Below are positions 34,753 through 42,704 of a stretch of 64,000 nucleotides of DNA, in pieces. This DNA is from Myxococcus guangdongensis (GTDB lineage Bacteria; Myxococcota; Myxococcia; Myxococcales; Myxococcaceae): positions 110,627 to 174,626 of the forward strand of contig NZ_JAJVKW010000021.1 in NCBI RefSeq assembly GCF_024198255.1, read 5' to 3'. How positions within the stretch are numbered: the stretch's first letter is position 1; each line of letters starts with the position of its first letter. The notes beneath the pieces were generated by a model. That model was not told the DNA's origin and made no database searches. It saw nothing but the letters and a program-made list of their open reading frames with translations. Both the position numbers and the translations under genes were made by a program.

Positions 34753-36429
34753 ATGGAGAAGCCCTGGTTGAAGCACTATCCGCCTGGAGTTCCGGCGGAG
34801 ATCGATGACCGTCAGTACCCGACGCTGACGCACCTGCTGGAAGAGGCCTTCACGAAGTACGCGGACAAGCCGGCCTTCAAATGCATGGGCAAGGTCATCA
34901 CCTACCGCGAGCTGGATGCGCTGTCGCGGCGCGTGGGCGCGTGGCTGCAGTCGCGAGGGCTGGAGCGTGGGGCGACCATCGCCATCATGATGCCCAACGT
35001 GTTGCAGTATCCGGTGTGTATCGCCGCGATCCTGCGCGCGGGCTACATCGTGGTGAACGTCAACCCGCTCTACACGCCGCGCGAGCTGGAGTACCAGCTC
35101 AAGGACAGCGGAGCCCAGGCCATCTTCATCCTGGAGAACTTCGCCACCACGCTGCAGGCGGTGCTGGACAAGACGCCGGTGCGCCACGTCGTGGTCGCGA
35201 CGATGGGTGATTTGCTCGGCGGCCTGAAGGGCACGCTGGTCAACTTCGTGGTGCGCAAGGTCAAGAAGATGGTGCCCGCGTACGAGCTGCCGCGCGCGGT
35301 CAGCTTCAAGCAGGTGCTGTCCGAGGGTGGCTCGCGCACGCTGACGCCGGCCGCCACGACGCGCGACGACATCGCCTTCCTCCAGTACACGGGTGGAACG
35401 ACGGGCGTGTCGAAGGGCGCCATGCTGCTGCACCGCAACGTCATCGCCAACCTGCTGCAGGTGGAGGCGTGGCTGCAGCCGGCGACCAAGGGTCGCAACA
35501 TCGACCAGGTCAACATCGTCTGCGCGCTGCCGATGTATCACATCTTCGCGCTCACCGTGTGCGGGCTGATGGGCATCCGCATGGGCGCGATGAACATCCT
35601 CATCCCCAACCCGCGCGACATCCCGGCGTTCATCAAGACGCTGTCGGAGCAGCCCTTCCACATCCTGCCGGCCGTCAACACGCTGTACAACGCGCTGGTC
35701 AACCACCCCGAGTTCGCCAAGCTGGACTTCTCCCACCTGATGGTCTCCAACGGTGGCGGCATGGCGGTGCAGAAGGCGGTGGCGGACAAGTGGTTCGCGC
35801 TCACGCGCGTGCCGCTCATCGAGGGCTACGGCCTGTCGGAGACGTCCCCGGTCGCCACGAGCAACACGCCCGTGGCCACGGAGTACTCGGGCACCATCGG
35901 CCTGCCGGTGCCGGGCACCGAAATCGCCATCCGCGACGAGGACGGCAAGGACGTTCCGATGGGCGAGTCGGGCGAAATCTGCATCCGCGGTCCGCAGGTG
36001 ATGGCGGGCTACTGGAACCGCCCGGACGAGACGGCGAAGGTGATGTTCCCGGACGGCTTCTTCCGCTCGGGCGACATCGGCATCATGGACGAGCGCGGCC
36101 ACACCCGCATCGTCGACCGCAAGAAGGACATGATTCTGGTGTCCGGCTTCAACGTGTACCCCAACGAGGTCGAGGGTGTGGTGGCCATGCACCCCGGCGT
36201 GTTGGAGGTGGCCGCGGTGGGCATCCCCGACGAGCACTCGGGCGAGGTGGTGAAGCTCTTCATCGTGAAGAAGGACCCGTCGCTCACCGAGGCGCAGGTC
36301 ATGGACTTCTGCCGTGAGCAGCTCACCGGCTACAAGCGGCCCAAGCACATCGAGTTCCGCACGGAGCTGCCGAAGACGAACGTCGGCAAGATCCTCCGCC
36401 GCGAGCTGCGCGAGAAGAAGGTCGCCTGA
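34753..36429 (+). CDS. Long-chain fatty acid-CoA ligase (FadD type)
   Basis: A 558-residue acyl-CoA synthetase that activates fatty acids with ATP and CoA, the first step of beta-oxidation. The AMP-binding P-loop YTGGTTGVSKGA lies near residue 215, GYGLSETSP near 360 and the fatty-acyl signature region with DRKKDMILVSGFNVYPNEVE near 455. The catalytic lysine is in TNVGKILRRELR at the end. The start ATG 34753 has GGAGG upstream. The length fits the family. Its position next to a WYL regulator is suggestive, but regulation is not shown. Confidence 0.92.
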   Translation: MEKPWLKHYPPGVPAEIDDRQYPTLTHLLEEAFTKYADKPAFKCMGKVITYRELDALSRRVGAWLQSRGLERGATIAIMMPNVLQYPVCIAAILRAGYIVVNVNPLYTPRELEYQLKDSGAQAIFILENFATTLQAVLDKTPVRHVVVATMGDLLGGLKGTLVNFVVRKVKKMVPAYELPRAVSFKQVLSEGGSRTLTPAATTRDDIAFLQYTGGTTGVSKGAMLLHRNVIANLLQVEAWLQPATKGRNIDQVNIVCALPMYHIFALTVCGLMGIRMGAMNILIPNPRDIPAFIKTLSEQPFHILPAVNTLYNALVNHPEFAKLDFSHLMVSNGGGMAVQKAVADKWFALTRVPLIEGYGLSETSPVATSNTPVATEYSGTIGLPVPGTEIAIRDEDGKDVPMGESGEICIRGPQVMAGYWNRPDETAKVMFPDGFFRSGDIGIMDERGHTRIVDRKKDMILVSGFNVYPNEVEGVVAMHPGVLEVAAVGIPDEHSGEVVKLFIVKKDPSLTEAQVMDFCREQLTGYKRPKHIEFRTELPKTNVGKILRRELREKKVA

Positions 36430-36452
36430 TTCGAACGGCGCTCCACGCGTCA

Positions 36453-36485
36453 CGGCGGCCCGGGCAATGCTGGCCCTGGCCGCCG
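36453..36485. terminator. Bidirectional hairpin between convergent genes
   Basis: CGGCGGCC (36453-36460) pairs with GGCCGCCG (36478-36485), with an inner GGGC/GCCC pair around the loop AATGCTG. It lies between the FadD-type stop (36429) and the stop of the permease gene (36496), so it could end transcription from both sides. Confidence 0.5.
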
Positions 36486-36495
36486 GAGCGGAGCG

Positions 36496-39400
36496 CTAAC
36501 GGGACGCTGACGCCTGAACGTGGGGCGTCAGCTTCCGGAAGTTGTCCCCGCGCTCCCGCTCGATGCGCAGGAAGCCCGGGTCCACGCCCACGTACGCGGG
36601 GCGCTCCTCCACGATGAAGGACACTTGCGTGGACGGGCCCTGGAAGCGGTGGCGCTCCACGCGCAGCGGCACGTCCTCCGCGGCGCCGTCGCGCGGCGAG
36701 CCGCGGTAGATGGCGAACTCGAGCACCTCGTCCATGGGCAGCGGCACGTCCTCGCCCCCGCGCTGGGCGTGCTTGGCGGTGGCCACGCGCGCCGTCACCC
36801 GGAAGCGCCCGTCCTCCAGCGCCTCCACCGAGGCCGACTCCACCTTCAAGTCGTAGAGGACGACCTGCTTCATCCACTGGTCGATGAGCACGCGCTGCTC
36901 GGCGGACGCCTGCGCGGACAGCGCGGCCAGCAGGTCCAGCGTCGTCAGCGTGTTCTCCCGCGTCTGCGAGGCCAGCAACTGGCGCAGCGCCGCGTCCAGC
37001 TTCGCCTCGCCCAGCAAGTCCCGGAGCGCGTTCATCACCAGCGCGCCCTTGCCGTAGTAGAGGTAGGACTGCCCCGCGCCCTTGTAGAGCGGCGGCTCGG
37101 CCTCCGCGTCCTCGCCCCGGCCGGAGAGGTAGCGGTCCCGGTCGTACGCGAGCACGGGCAACAGCGAACGCTCACCGTGCTGCCCCGCCAGCACCCGCTG
37201 CTCGGCGTACTTCGTCAGGGACTCCACCAGCATCGTCGCGCCCTCGACGGGGGCCGGGTCCAGCAGGTGTCCCCACCACTGGTGGGCGACCTCGTGCGCC
37301 GTGCGCCGCGTCACCAGGTCCACCGCGCCGTCCTCGCGCCCCATGTCGGTGAGAAAGCCCCGGTCCTCCACGAAGTAGATGACCTGCCGCATCGCCAGCG
37401 CGCCGAAGTCCCAGTACGACGGAATCTCCACCACGCGCAGCTGCGCGTCCGGATAGCGCTGGAAGCGCGCGCCGAAGTCGTCCAGCGAGCGTGTCATCGC
37501 CGCCTGGATGGCCTTCACGTTGTAGGGGTGCGACGGGTGGTAATACACCTCCACGTCCACGCCCTGGTGCCGCGTCCGCTCCACCGCGTAGCGCGCGGAG
37601 ACGATGGCGAACATCGGCGTCATCGGCCGCGCCTCCACGAAGTGGAAGAAGCGGCGTCCCGCCTCGCGCCACTCGCGTCGCAGCGTGCCCGGCGCAATCG
37701 CCGTCTGGTCCTCTTCGGTGGACACGGTGAGGTCCAGCGTGTGCCAGCCCTGGTCCACGGGCAGGGGGACGGTGCCGCGCTCGTCCAGGCGCGGCAGCCT
37801 CGGCTGCTCCGGCAGGCCCCGCGCGCGACGCTCGGCGGCGTTGCCCAGCTCGTACGTGCGGCGGTAGCCCAGCGAGGGGAACACCTCCGTGTTGCGCAGG
37901 AAGGTGCCGTTCTCCACCACCGCCAGCTCGAAGTCCGTCGCCCGAACACCCTGCTCCTCGCGGGTGACGTCGAACGACAGCTCGGACACCCCGCCCGGGG
38001 GCAGCGCGGGGGACAGCGCGAAGCGGACCATGCCGAAGCGCTCGTCATGGGACACCTGCTCCGCGCCGCGCAGCGCCAGCGACACGGGCCGCGCGGACCG
38101 GGGCACCGCGACCCACAGCGTGTCGATGGGCTCCTGGGTGCGGTTCTCCAGCCGGTAGCCGCCGGTGACGCGGTAGCGCGCTTCCCGGGGGAAGAGGTCC
38201 ACCTTCGCCGTCACCGCGGTGATGCTCGGCACCGGGAGCGCCTGCTGCACCTTGTACGTGCGCTCGTACGCCTCCTTCCAGTCGCGTGAGGCCGCGCGCG
38301 ACGCGTACGTCCCCCGCAGCACCGTGTCGTGCAGGATGACGCCGCCCACCAGCAGCAGCACGGCCCCCGCGACGCTGGCCGCGAGCCACCCGCCCCTCCC
38401 CCACCGCGCCGGCAGCGCCCGCAGGCGCGCCGCCAACGAGAACCCCAGGCCGCGTCGCCACAGCCCCCAGGTGACGAGCACCAGCCCCCCCGCGAAGGCG
38501 CTCCAGTACGCCATGAAGGCGGTGAAGGAGCCCGCCATGGGCCCCAGCCCGTTGAGGTCCGTGTGCACCACGCCGGGCGCCGCGCCGAAGCGCGTCAGCG
38601 GATGCTCCAGCCCCCAGCCCGCGCCCTGGCTCGAGACGATGGCCAGGGCCAGGCTGAGCACCATGCCGACATACCGATGCGGGCTCAGCGTCTGGAGGAA
38701 CAGCACCGCCACCGCGAAGAGCACCAGCGGCAGCCCCGCGAAGTAGAACGACGACAGGTACAGCCCCGGCTCCAGCGCCGTCACGCCGCGCGAGAGCTGG
38801 AAGCCCATGCCCAGCAGGATGGGCGCGCCCGTCAGCACGCCCACCAGGGCCCCGAGCGCCAGCAGCTTGGAGACGACGAACACCGCGCTCGACACGGGCG
38901 TCGCGTCGAGCAGCGCGTCGAAGCGCGCCATGCGCTCGCGCCACGCCAGCTCCGCGCCAAAGTAGATGAGCACCAGCGTGCCCAGCTGCGACAGGGGCGA
39001 CCAGAGGTGCTCCACCACCCGGCCCGTGGTGGGGATGCGGCGGGTGCCGTACTCCCCCCGCCCCGCGCCCGTCACGATTTCCATGCAGACGATGAAGAGC
39101 CACAGCACCAGCAGCGCCAGGAACGGCCAGCTCTTGAGCACGTGCCGCAGCTCCAGCCGCGTCGCGGACACGAGCGCCGCCCACGTCGACGCCGCGCCCA
39201 CCTCGACGGGCCGGTACGCGGACGGCGGCCCACCGGAGACCTCTTCCAGGCGCGCGTCGGGCCGGCGCTTCACCGCGGAGTCGCGAAAGGAGAAGCGCGC
39301 GTGCACCCACCCCAGCACGCACGCCGCGACGCCCAGCCACAACAGCCGGTTCCACAGCAGGTGGCCCTCCAGCGCGAAGGCGCGGGTGTTGCGCTCGGCC

Positions 39401-40089
39401 TCCGTCCAGTAGCGCGTCTGCTCGAGGAACGCGGACAGGCCGAACGGGTCCCACAGCGCGGCGCGCGCCAGGGCCTCCGGCGTCTGGGGCGACGTCCCCG
39501 CCATCAGCGGCGAGTCCGCCCACATGGCGCCCACCACATACAGCGCGTAGACGAGGATGCCGCCCACGTACGTGGCCAACGTGCTGCGCGTCAGCGCGGA
39601 GACGGCGAACAGCAGCGACGCGGCGAAGACGATGTTGGGCAGCACCAACACGACGAGCGCCCAAACGTAGCGGCCCACGCCCAAGGGCCCCACCCGCTCC
39701 GGCGCGAGCGGCACCAGGAAGGGCGCCACCATCAGCGCGAGCGTCGCCACGCCGAACACCGCGAGCGTCGCCAGCGTCGCGCCCAGGAACCGGCCGAGCA
39801 GGTAGTCCCGCTTGCGCACGGACGTGGTGTAGATGAGCTCCGTCATGCCGTGCTCGGCGTCGCGCTGCACGGTGTTCGCGCAGAAGAGGCCCAGCACGAA
39901 GAGCGACGTCAGCGACAACAACCCCAAGGACTGCGCCACGCTGTGCGGCGAGTTGACGTGGAGGTTGTCACCGCCGTAGCCGGTGGAGACGAAGAGGAAC
40001 GCGAGCGCGACGAAGACGGCCGCCGCCGCGAAGAAGACCGCCTGGCGCGTCTGGTGGCGCCACTCGAAGTGGAGGATTCCGCCGAGCAT
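36496..40089 (-). CDS. ABC transporter permease fused to M1-family metallopeptidase
   Basis: A 1197-residue membrane protein. The N-terminal ~620 residues hold about twelve transmembrane helices in two sets of six, of the ABC-2 permease type. A periplasmic-side C-terminal domain (about 640-1197) is an M1 aminopeptidase-like module: WDFGALAMRQVIYF in place of the GAMEN region, zinc motif HEVAHQWWGH and the third ligand Glu in LVESLTKY about 20 residues on. Such fusions are known in other bacteria. The ABC ATPase gene ends 11 bases upstream. Substrate unknown; a peptide or membrane-protein role is inferred. Confidence 0.87.
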   Translation of the reverse strand: MLGGILHFEWRHQTRQAVFFAAAAVFVALAFLFVSTGYGGDNLHVNSPHSVAQSLGLLSLTSLFVLGLFCANTVQRDAEHGMTELIYTTSVRKRDYLLGRFLGATLATLAVFGVATLALMVAPFLVPLAPERVGPLGVGRYVWALVVLVLPNIVFAASLLFAVSALTRSTLATYVGGILVYALYVVGAMWADSPLMAGTSPQTPEALARAALWDPFGLSAFLEQTRYWTEAERNTRAFALEGHLLWNRLLWLGVAACVLGWVHARFSFRDSAVKRRPDARLEEVSGGPPSAYRPVEVGAASTWAALVSATRLELRHVLKSWPFLALLVLWLFIVCMEIVTGAGRGEYGTRRIPTTGRVVEHLWSPLSQLGTLVLIYFGAELAWRERMARFDALLDATPVSSAVFVVSKLLALGALVGVLTGAPILLGMGFQLSRGVTALEPGLYLSSFYFAGLPLVLFAVAVLFLQTLSPHRYVGMVLSLALAIVSSQGAGWGLEHPLTRFGAAPGVVHTDLNGLGPMAGSFTAFMAYWSAFAGGLVLVTWGLWRRGLGFSLAARLRALPARWGRGGWLAASVAGAVLLLVGGVILHDTVLRGTYASRAASRDWKEAYERTYKVQQALPVPSITAVTAKVDLFPREARYRVTGGYRLENRTQEPIDTLWVAVPRSARPVSLALRGAEQVSHDERFGMVRFALSPALPPGGVSELSFDVTREEQGVRATDFELAVVENGTFLRNTEVFPSLGYRRTYELGNAAERRARGLPEQPRLPRLDERGTVPLPVDQGWHTLDLTVSTEEDQTAIAPGTLRREWREAGRRFFHFVEARPMTPMFAIVSARYAVERTRHQGVDVEVYYHPSHPYNVKAIQAAMTRSLDDFGARFQRYPDAQLRVVEIPSYWDFGALAMRQVIYFVEDRGFLTDMGREDGAVDLVTRRTAHEVAHQWWGHLLDPAPVEGATMLVESLTKYAEQRVLAGQHGERSLLPVLAYDRDRYLSGRGEDAEAEPPLYKGAGQSYLYYGKGALVMNALRDLLGEAKLDAALRQLLASQTRENTLTTLDLLAALSAQASAEQRVLIDQWMKQVVLYDLKVESASVEALEDGRFRVTARVATAKHAQRGGEDVPLPMDEVLEFAIYRGSPRDGAAEDVPLRVERHRFQGPSTQVSFIVEERPAYVGVDPGFLRIERERGDNFRKLTPHVQASASR

Positions 40090-40100
40090 GCCCGCGCCCC

Positions 40101-40976
40101 TCACGCCGCGCGACGCGCGGACAGGGTGGAGAAGTAGACGTCCTCGAGATCCGGGGCCACCGGCTCGAAGCCCTCCTCCGGCCGCGCGTCCGCCAGCACG
40201 TGCACGCGCGTGCGCCCGGCCCTCAGCTGCGTGGACAGCACCGGGAAGTCCGCGCGGTAGCGCTCCACCGCCGCCTTCTCCACCGTCTTGCGCCACACGC
40301 GCCCCTCCAGGGACGCCACCAGCGCCTCGGGCGCGCCCTCGCACAGCACCTGCCCCTCGGACAGGATGGCCATGCGCGGACACAGCTGGCGCACGTCCTC
40401 GACGATGTGCGTGGAGAGCAGCACCACGACGTTCTCCCCCACCTCGCCCAACAGGTTGTGGAAGCGCTGGCGCTCCTCCGGGTCCAGGCCCGCGGTGGGC
40501 TCGTCCACGATGAGCAGCCGCGGGCTGCCCAGCAGCGCCTGGGCGATGCCGAAGCGCTGCCGCATGCCGCCGGAGAAGCCGCTGACGGCCTTCTTGCGGT
40601 GGGCGTGCAGGTTCGTCAGGTGCAGCAGCGCGTCCACCTGCTCACGGCGCGCCTTCGCGTGCGTCAGGCCCTTGAGCAGGCCCAGGTGGTCCAACAGCTC
40701 CACGGCGCTCACGCCCGGGTACACGCCGAAGTCCTGGGGCAGGTAGCCCAGGTGACGGCGGTGCGCCTCCGGGTGGGCGAGCACATCCAACCCGTCGAAC
40801 GTCACCTGCCCCGCATCGGGGGCCTGGAGCGTCGCGAGGATGCGCATCAGCGAGGACTTGCCGGCGCCGTTGGGTCCGAGCAGACCGAACAGCCCCCGGC
40901 CGATGTCCAGGTCGATGCCGCGCAGGGCCTGGACGCCGTTGGGGTACGACTTGGAGACCGCGGAGATTCGCAGCAT
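40101..40976 (-). CDS. ABC transporter ATP-binding protein
   Basis: A 291-residue ATPase. Walker A GPNGAGKSSL lies near residue 35, the signature FSGGMRQRFGIAQAL near 140 and Walker B LLIVDEPTAGLDPEE near 160, with a switch His in LLSTHIVEDV. The length and LRISAVSKSYPNGVQALRGIDLD start fit ABC-2 exporters. ATG 40976 is chosen; a GTG further upstream (41012) is in frame but adds only unrelated residues. It energises the permease/M1 fusion encoded 11 bases downstream. Confidence 0.92.
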   Translation of the reverse strand: MLRISAVSKSYPNGVQALRGIDLDIGRGLFGLLGPNGAGKSSLMRILATLQAPDAGQVTFDGLDVLAHPEAHRRHLGYLPQDFGVYPGVSAVELLDHLGLLKGLTHAKARREQVDALLHLTNLHAHRKKAVSGFSGGMRQRFGIAQALLGSPRLLIVDEPTAGLDPEERQRFHNLLGEVGENVVVLLSTHIVEDVRQLCPRMAILSEGQVLCEGAPEALVASLEGRVWRKTVEKAAVERYRADFPVLSTQLRAGRTRVHVLADARPEEGFEPVAPDLEDVYFSTLSARRAA

Positions 40977-41065
40977 GGGGCGCCCAAGGAAGCGTTGGGG
41001 GAGACCTCCCACCTACGCTCCCACCCCACGTGCGATTGCACGGCCGCGGGCAGTTGGCGGCGCGC

Positions 41066-41272
41066 TCAGTCCAGCGGGCGGACGTTCTCCGCCTGGAGCC
41101 CCTTGGGCCCCTGTTTCACGACGAACTCCACCTTCTGCCCGTCCCGCAGGGAGCGGTGCCCATCCGCGATGATGGCGGTGTGGTGGCAGAACACGTCGGC
41201 GCCCCCATCGTCCTGCGCGATGAAGCCAAAGCCCTTCGAGTCGTTGAACCACTTCACGGTACCCGTCGCCAT
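41066..41272 (-). CDS. Cold-shock protein (CSD family)
   Basis: A 68-residue single cold-shock domain that binds RNA or single-stranded DNA and acts as an RNA chaperone. It has MATGTVKWFNDSKGFGFIAQDD with RNP1 (KGFGFI). RNP2 reads DVFCHHTAI in place of the more usual VFVHF, an altered but basic/aromatic site. GGGAGG sits about nine bases before ATG 41272. A second, 80%-similar copy lies 470 bases upstream (41742-41948). Confidence 0.95.
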   Translation of the reverse strand: MATGTVKWFNDSKGFGFIAQDDGGADVFCHHTAIIADGHRSLRDGQKVEFVVKQGPKGLQAENVRPLD

Positions 41273-41436
41273 ACTCGACATCCTCCCTGTCGCGACGTTG
41301 GACGTCGCCGCATGCCTGGAACGTGGCATGGCAGTGGACGCGTAGCCCACACTCAGAGGATGTGTCGACGAGGGAAGGACGCGATCATCCACCAGTGAGC
41401 GATTGCCCCGGGGACGGCTCAGCGCCAGACACGACA

Positions 41437-41466
41437 AGGCCCACCACGAAGACGCGTGGTGGGCCT
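41437..41466 (-). terminator. Strong hairpin terminator of the Lys-rich small gene
   Basis: A perfect 12-base stem (AGGCCCACCACG at 41437-41448, CGTGGTGGGCCT at 41455-41466) with a six-base loop. On the minus strand it follows the stop of the 41485-41667 gene by 18 bases and is followed by TTGTCGT. It also isolates the downstream cold-shock gene from read-through. Confidence 0.7.
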
Positions 41467-41484
41467 CGATGGGGAGAACACGAC

Positions 41485-41667
41485 TCAGTACTCCACTTGC
41501 GGCTGCGGCCCCGGGACGATGTCCGCGATGTCGGGGTCCACGTCGCCAGGCTGGCGGGGTCCCTTCTCGGCCTTCGCCTTCTTGCGCTCCTCGCGCTTGA
41601 CGCCCTTCTCCTGCTGGTGCTGCTTGCGCGCCTGCTCCTTCTGGCGCTTCGTCGATCTTCCTTGCAT
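41485..41667 (-). CDS. Lysine-rich small protein between two cold-shock genes
   Basis: A 60-residue cytosolic protein. Residues 1-35 are highly basic and helical (QGRSTKRQKEQARKQHQQE, KREERKKAKAEK). The tail is acidic and proline-rich (PGDVDPDIADIVPGPQPQVEY). ATG 41667 has AGGAGGGAGGCGGC upstream. The basic/acidic split suggests a nucleic-acid or ribosome-binding role; no family is recognised. It lies between two cold-shock genes on the same strand, with separate terminators on both sides. Confidence 0.7.
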   Translation of the reverse strand: MQGRSTKRQKEQARKQHQQEKGVKREERKKAKAEKGPRQPGDVDPDIADIVPGPQPQVEY

Positions 41668-41690
41668 GCCGCCTCCCTCCTGAAAGTAAA

Positions 41691-41719
41691 GGCCCGGCCC
41701 CTCGCGAGGAGACCGGGCC
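41691..41719 (-). terminator. Hairpin terminator downstream of the second cold-shock gene
   Basis: GGCCCGG (41691-41697) pairs with CCGGGCC (41713-41719), with the nested palindrome CCTCGCGAGG inside. On the minus strand it follows the stop at 41742 by about 22 bases and is followed by TTTACTTTCA, a fair T-rich tail. Confidence 0.65.
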
Positions 41720-41741
41720 ACGGGTTACTCAGGCGACGCGC

Positions 41742-41948
41742 TCAGCCGATCGGGCGAACGTTGGACGCCTGGAGCCCCTTGGGGCCCTTCGCAACATCGA
41801 ACTCCACCTTCTGACCCTCGGCCAGGGTCCGGAACCCGTCCGCAACGATTGCGGTGTGGTGGCAGAACACGTCAGGGCCGCCATTATCCTGCGCGATGAA
41901 GCCAAAGCCCTTCGCGTCGTTGAACCACTTCACGGAACCAGTCGCCAT
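41742..41948 (-). CDS. Cold-shock protein (CSD family), second copy
   Basis: A 68-residue cold-shock domain, nearly the same as the 41066-41272 product: MATGSVKWFNDAKGFGFIAQDN, RNP2 region DVFCHHTAI, ending GPKGLQASNVRPIG. ATG 41948 follows AAGAAGACGCAT. The region upstream (41949-42130) is less GC-rich than its surroundings and could be the long, structured leader usual for cold-shock mRNAs. The two copies flank a small Lys-rich gene, which suggests tandem duplication. Confidence 0.95.
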   Translation of the reverse strand: MATGSVKWFNDAKGFGFIAQDNGGPDVFCHHTAIVADGFRTLAEGQKVEFDVAKGPKGLQASNVRPIG

Positions 41949-42272
41949 ATGCGTCTTCTTTCTTCTCGCGGCATCCAAGGCCGCCCTACCCCCCGAACCT
42001 GGGGAGCGGAACTGCCCTTAGCCTGATAGGAGGCCCCTGTCATCTCCCGGGTGACCTCGAAAAAACCAACCGACCCCAACTTCGCGCGGATGAACGCACG
42101 GGCTCCCCGAACAATTCTCGTTTCAGCTTAATGGTCGCCCCTCCGGTCCGCCGCATCTCGGAAGGTAAGGCGCGCCCCCGGACGCGACATGTGGGACGCT
42201 TGGACGAAGCATCCAGGCAGGCAGGCGAAACGCCGGGTCCGCCCTCGAAGTGACGAGGGGTCGACAGGGCCC
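41949..42272. other. 324-base stretch without a gene, upstream of the second cold-shock gene
   Basis: No coding frame here has convincing features; the minus-strand frame 42040-42276 is a shadow. The segment is comparatively AT-rich near 42050-42130 and probably holds the promoter and leader of the 41742-41948 cold-shock gene. I see no clear -35/-10 pair. Confidence 0.4.
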
Positions 42273-42545
42273 TCAACGTCCAGTGTGCGGGACTCGACGT
42301 CGGCCTCGGACGCGAGGGTGTTGACGGGCGGCCAATGCCTCCAGCAGCCCCTGTCGACCGCCGAAGTGGTAGCGCGGTGCACCTCGGCCCGCGAAGGCGC
42401 GACGGGCCACGGCCTCCAGCGTCAAAGCCTGGGGGCCCTCCTCGCGCAGCAGGCCCTCCGCAGCGTGGAGGAGGCGCTCACGCATTCCCTCGATTCTGGC
42501 GCGCGGCGGCGCGACGATGAAGTGGAACCAGGGCACCCCGAACAT
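42273..42545 (-). pseudogene. Truncated TetR-family regulator (HTH domain only)
   Basis: A 90-residue frame with a strong Shine-Dalgarno (GGGGGAGCGTC) before ATG 42545. Residues about 21-68 match the TetR N-terminal domain: MRERLLHAAEGLLREEGPQA, LTLEAVARRA, GAPRYHFGGRQGLLEALAAR. The usual recognition helix (for example SHGAPYRHF) is scrambled here to GRGAPRYHF. The frame then runs into HPRVRGRRRVPHTGR and stops; the ~120-residue ligand-binding domain is absent. It is either a relic or a small DNA-binding fragment. It is divergent from the MocR gene at 42705. Confidence 0.6.
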
Positions 42546-42704
42546 GACGCTCCCCCTTGCCTCGTTGGATGGGCGCTACGCCCCCCACCTAGCCCGCTTG
42601 CGCCCGTTTCCAACAGTGATGGCTCGTGATTCAGGACATCACCCCGGTGAATTCCCCTGGGAGAGGATGGCTCCGGGCTCCAGCGCCAAGTGGGAGCGGG
42701 CGCG

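Noticed and set aside
41949..42272. Possible small gene upstream of the second cold-shock gene
   Set aside because: The only frames are shadows with no ribosome-binding site or conserved features; more likely promoter and leader.
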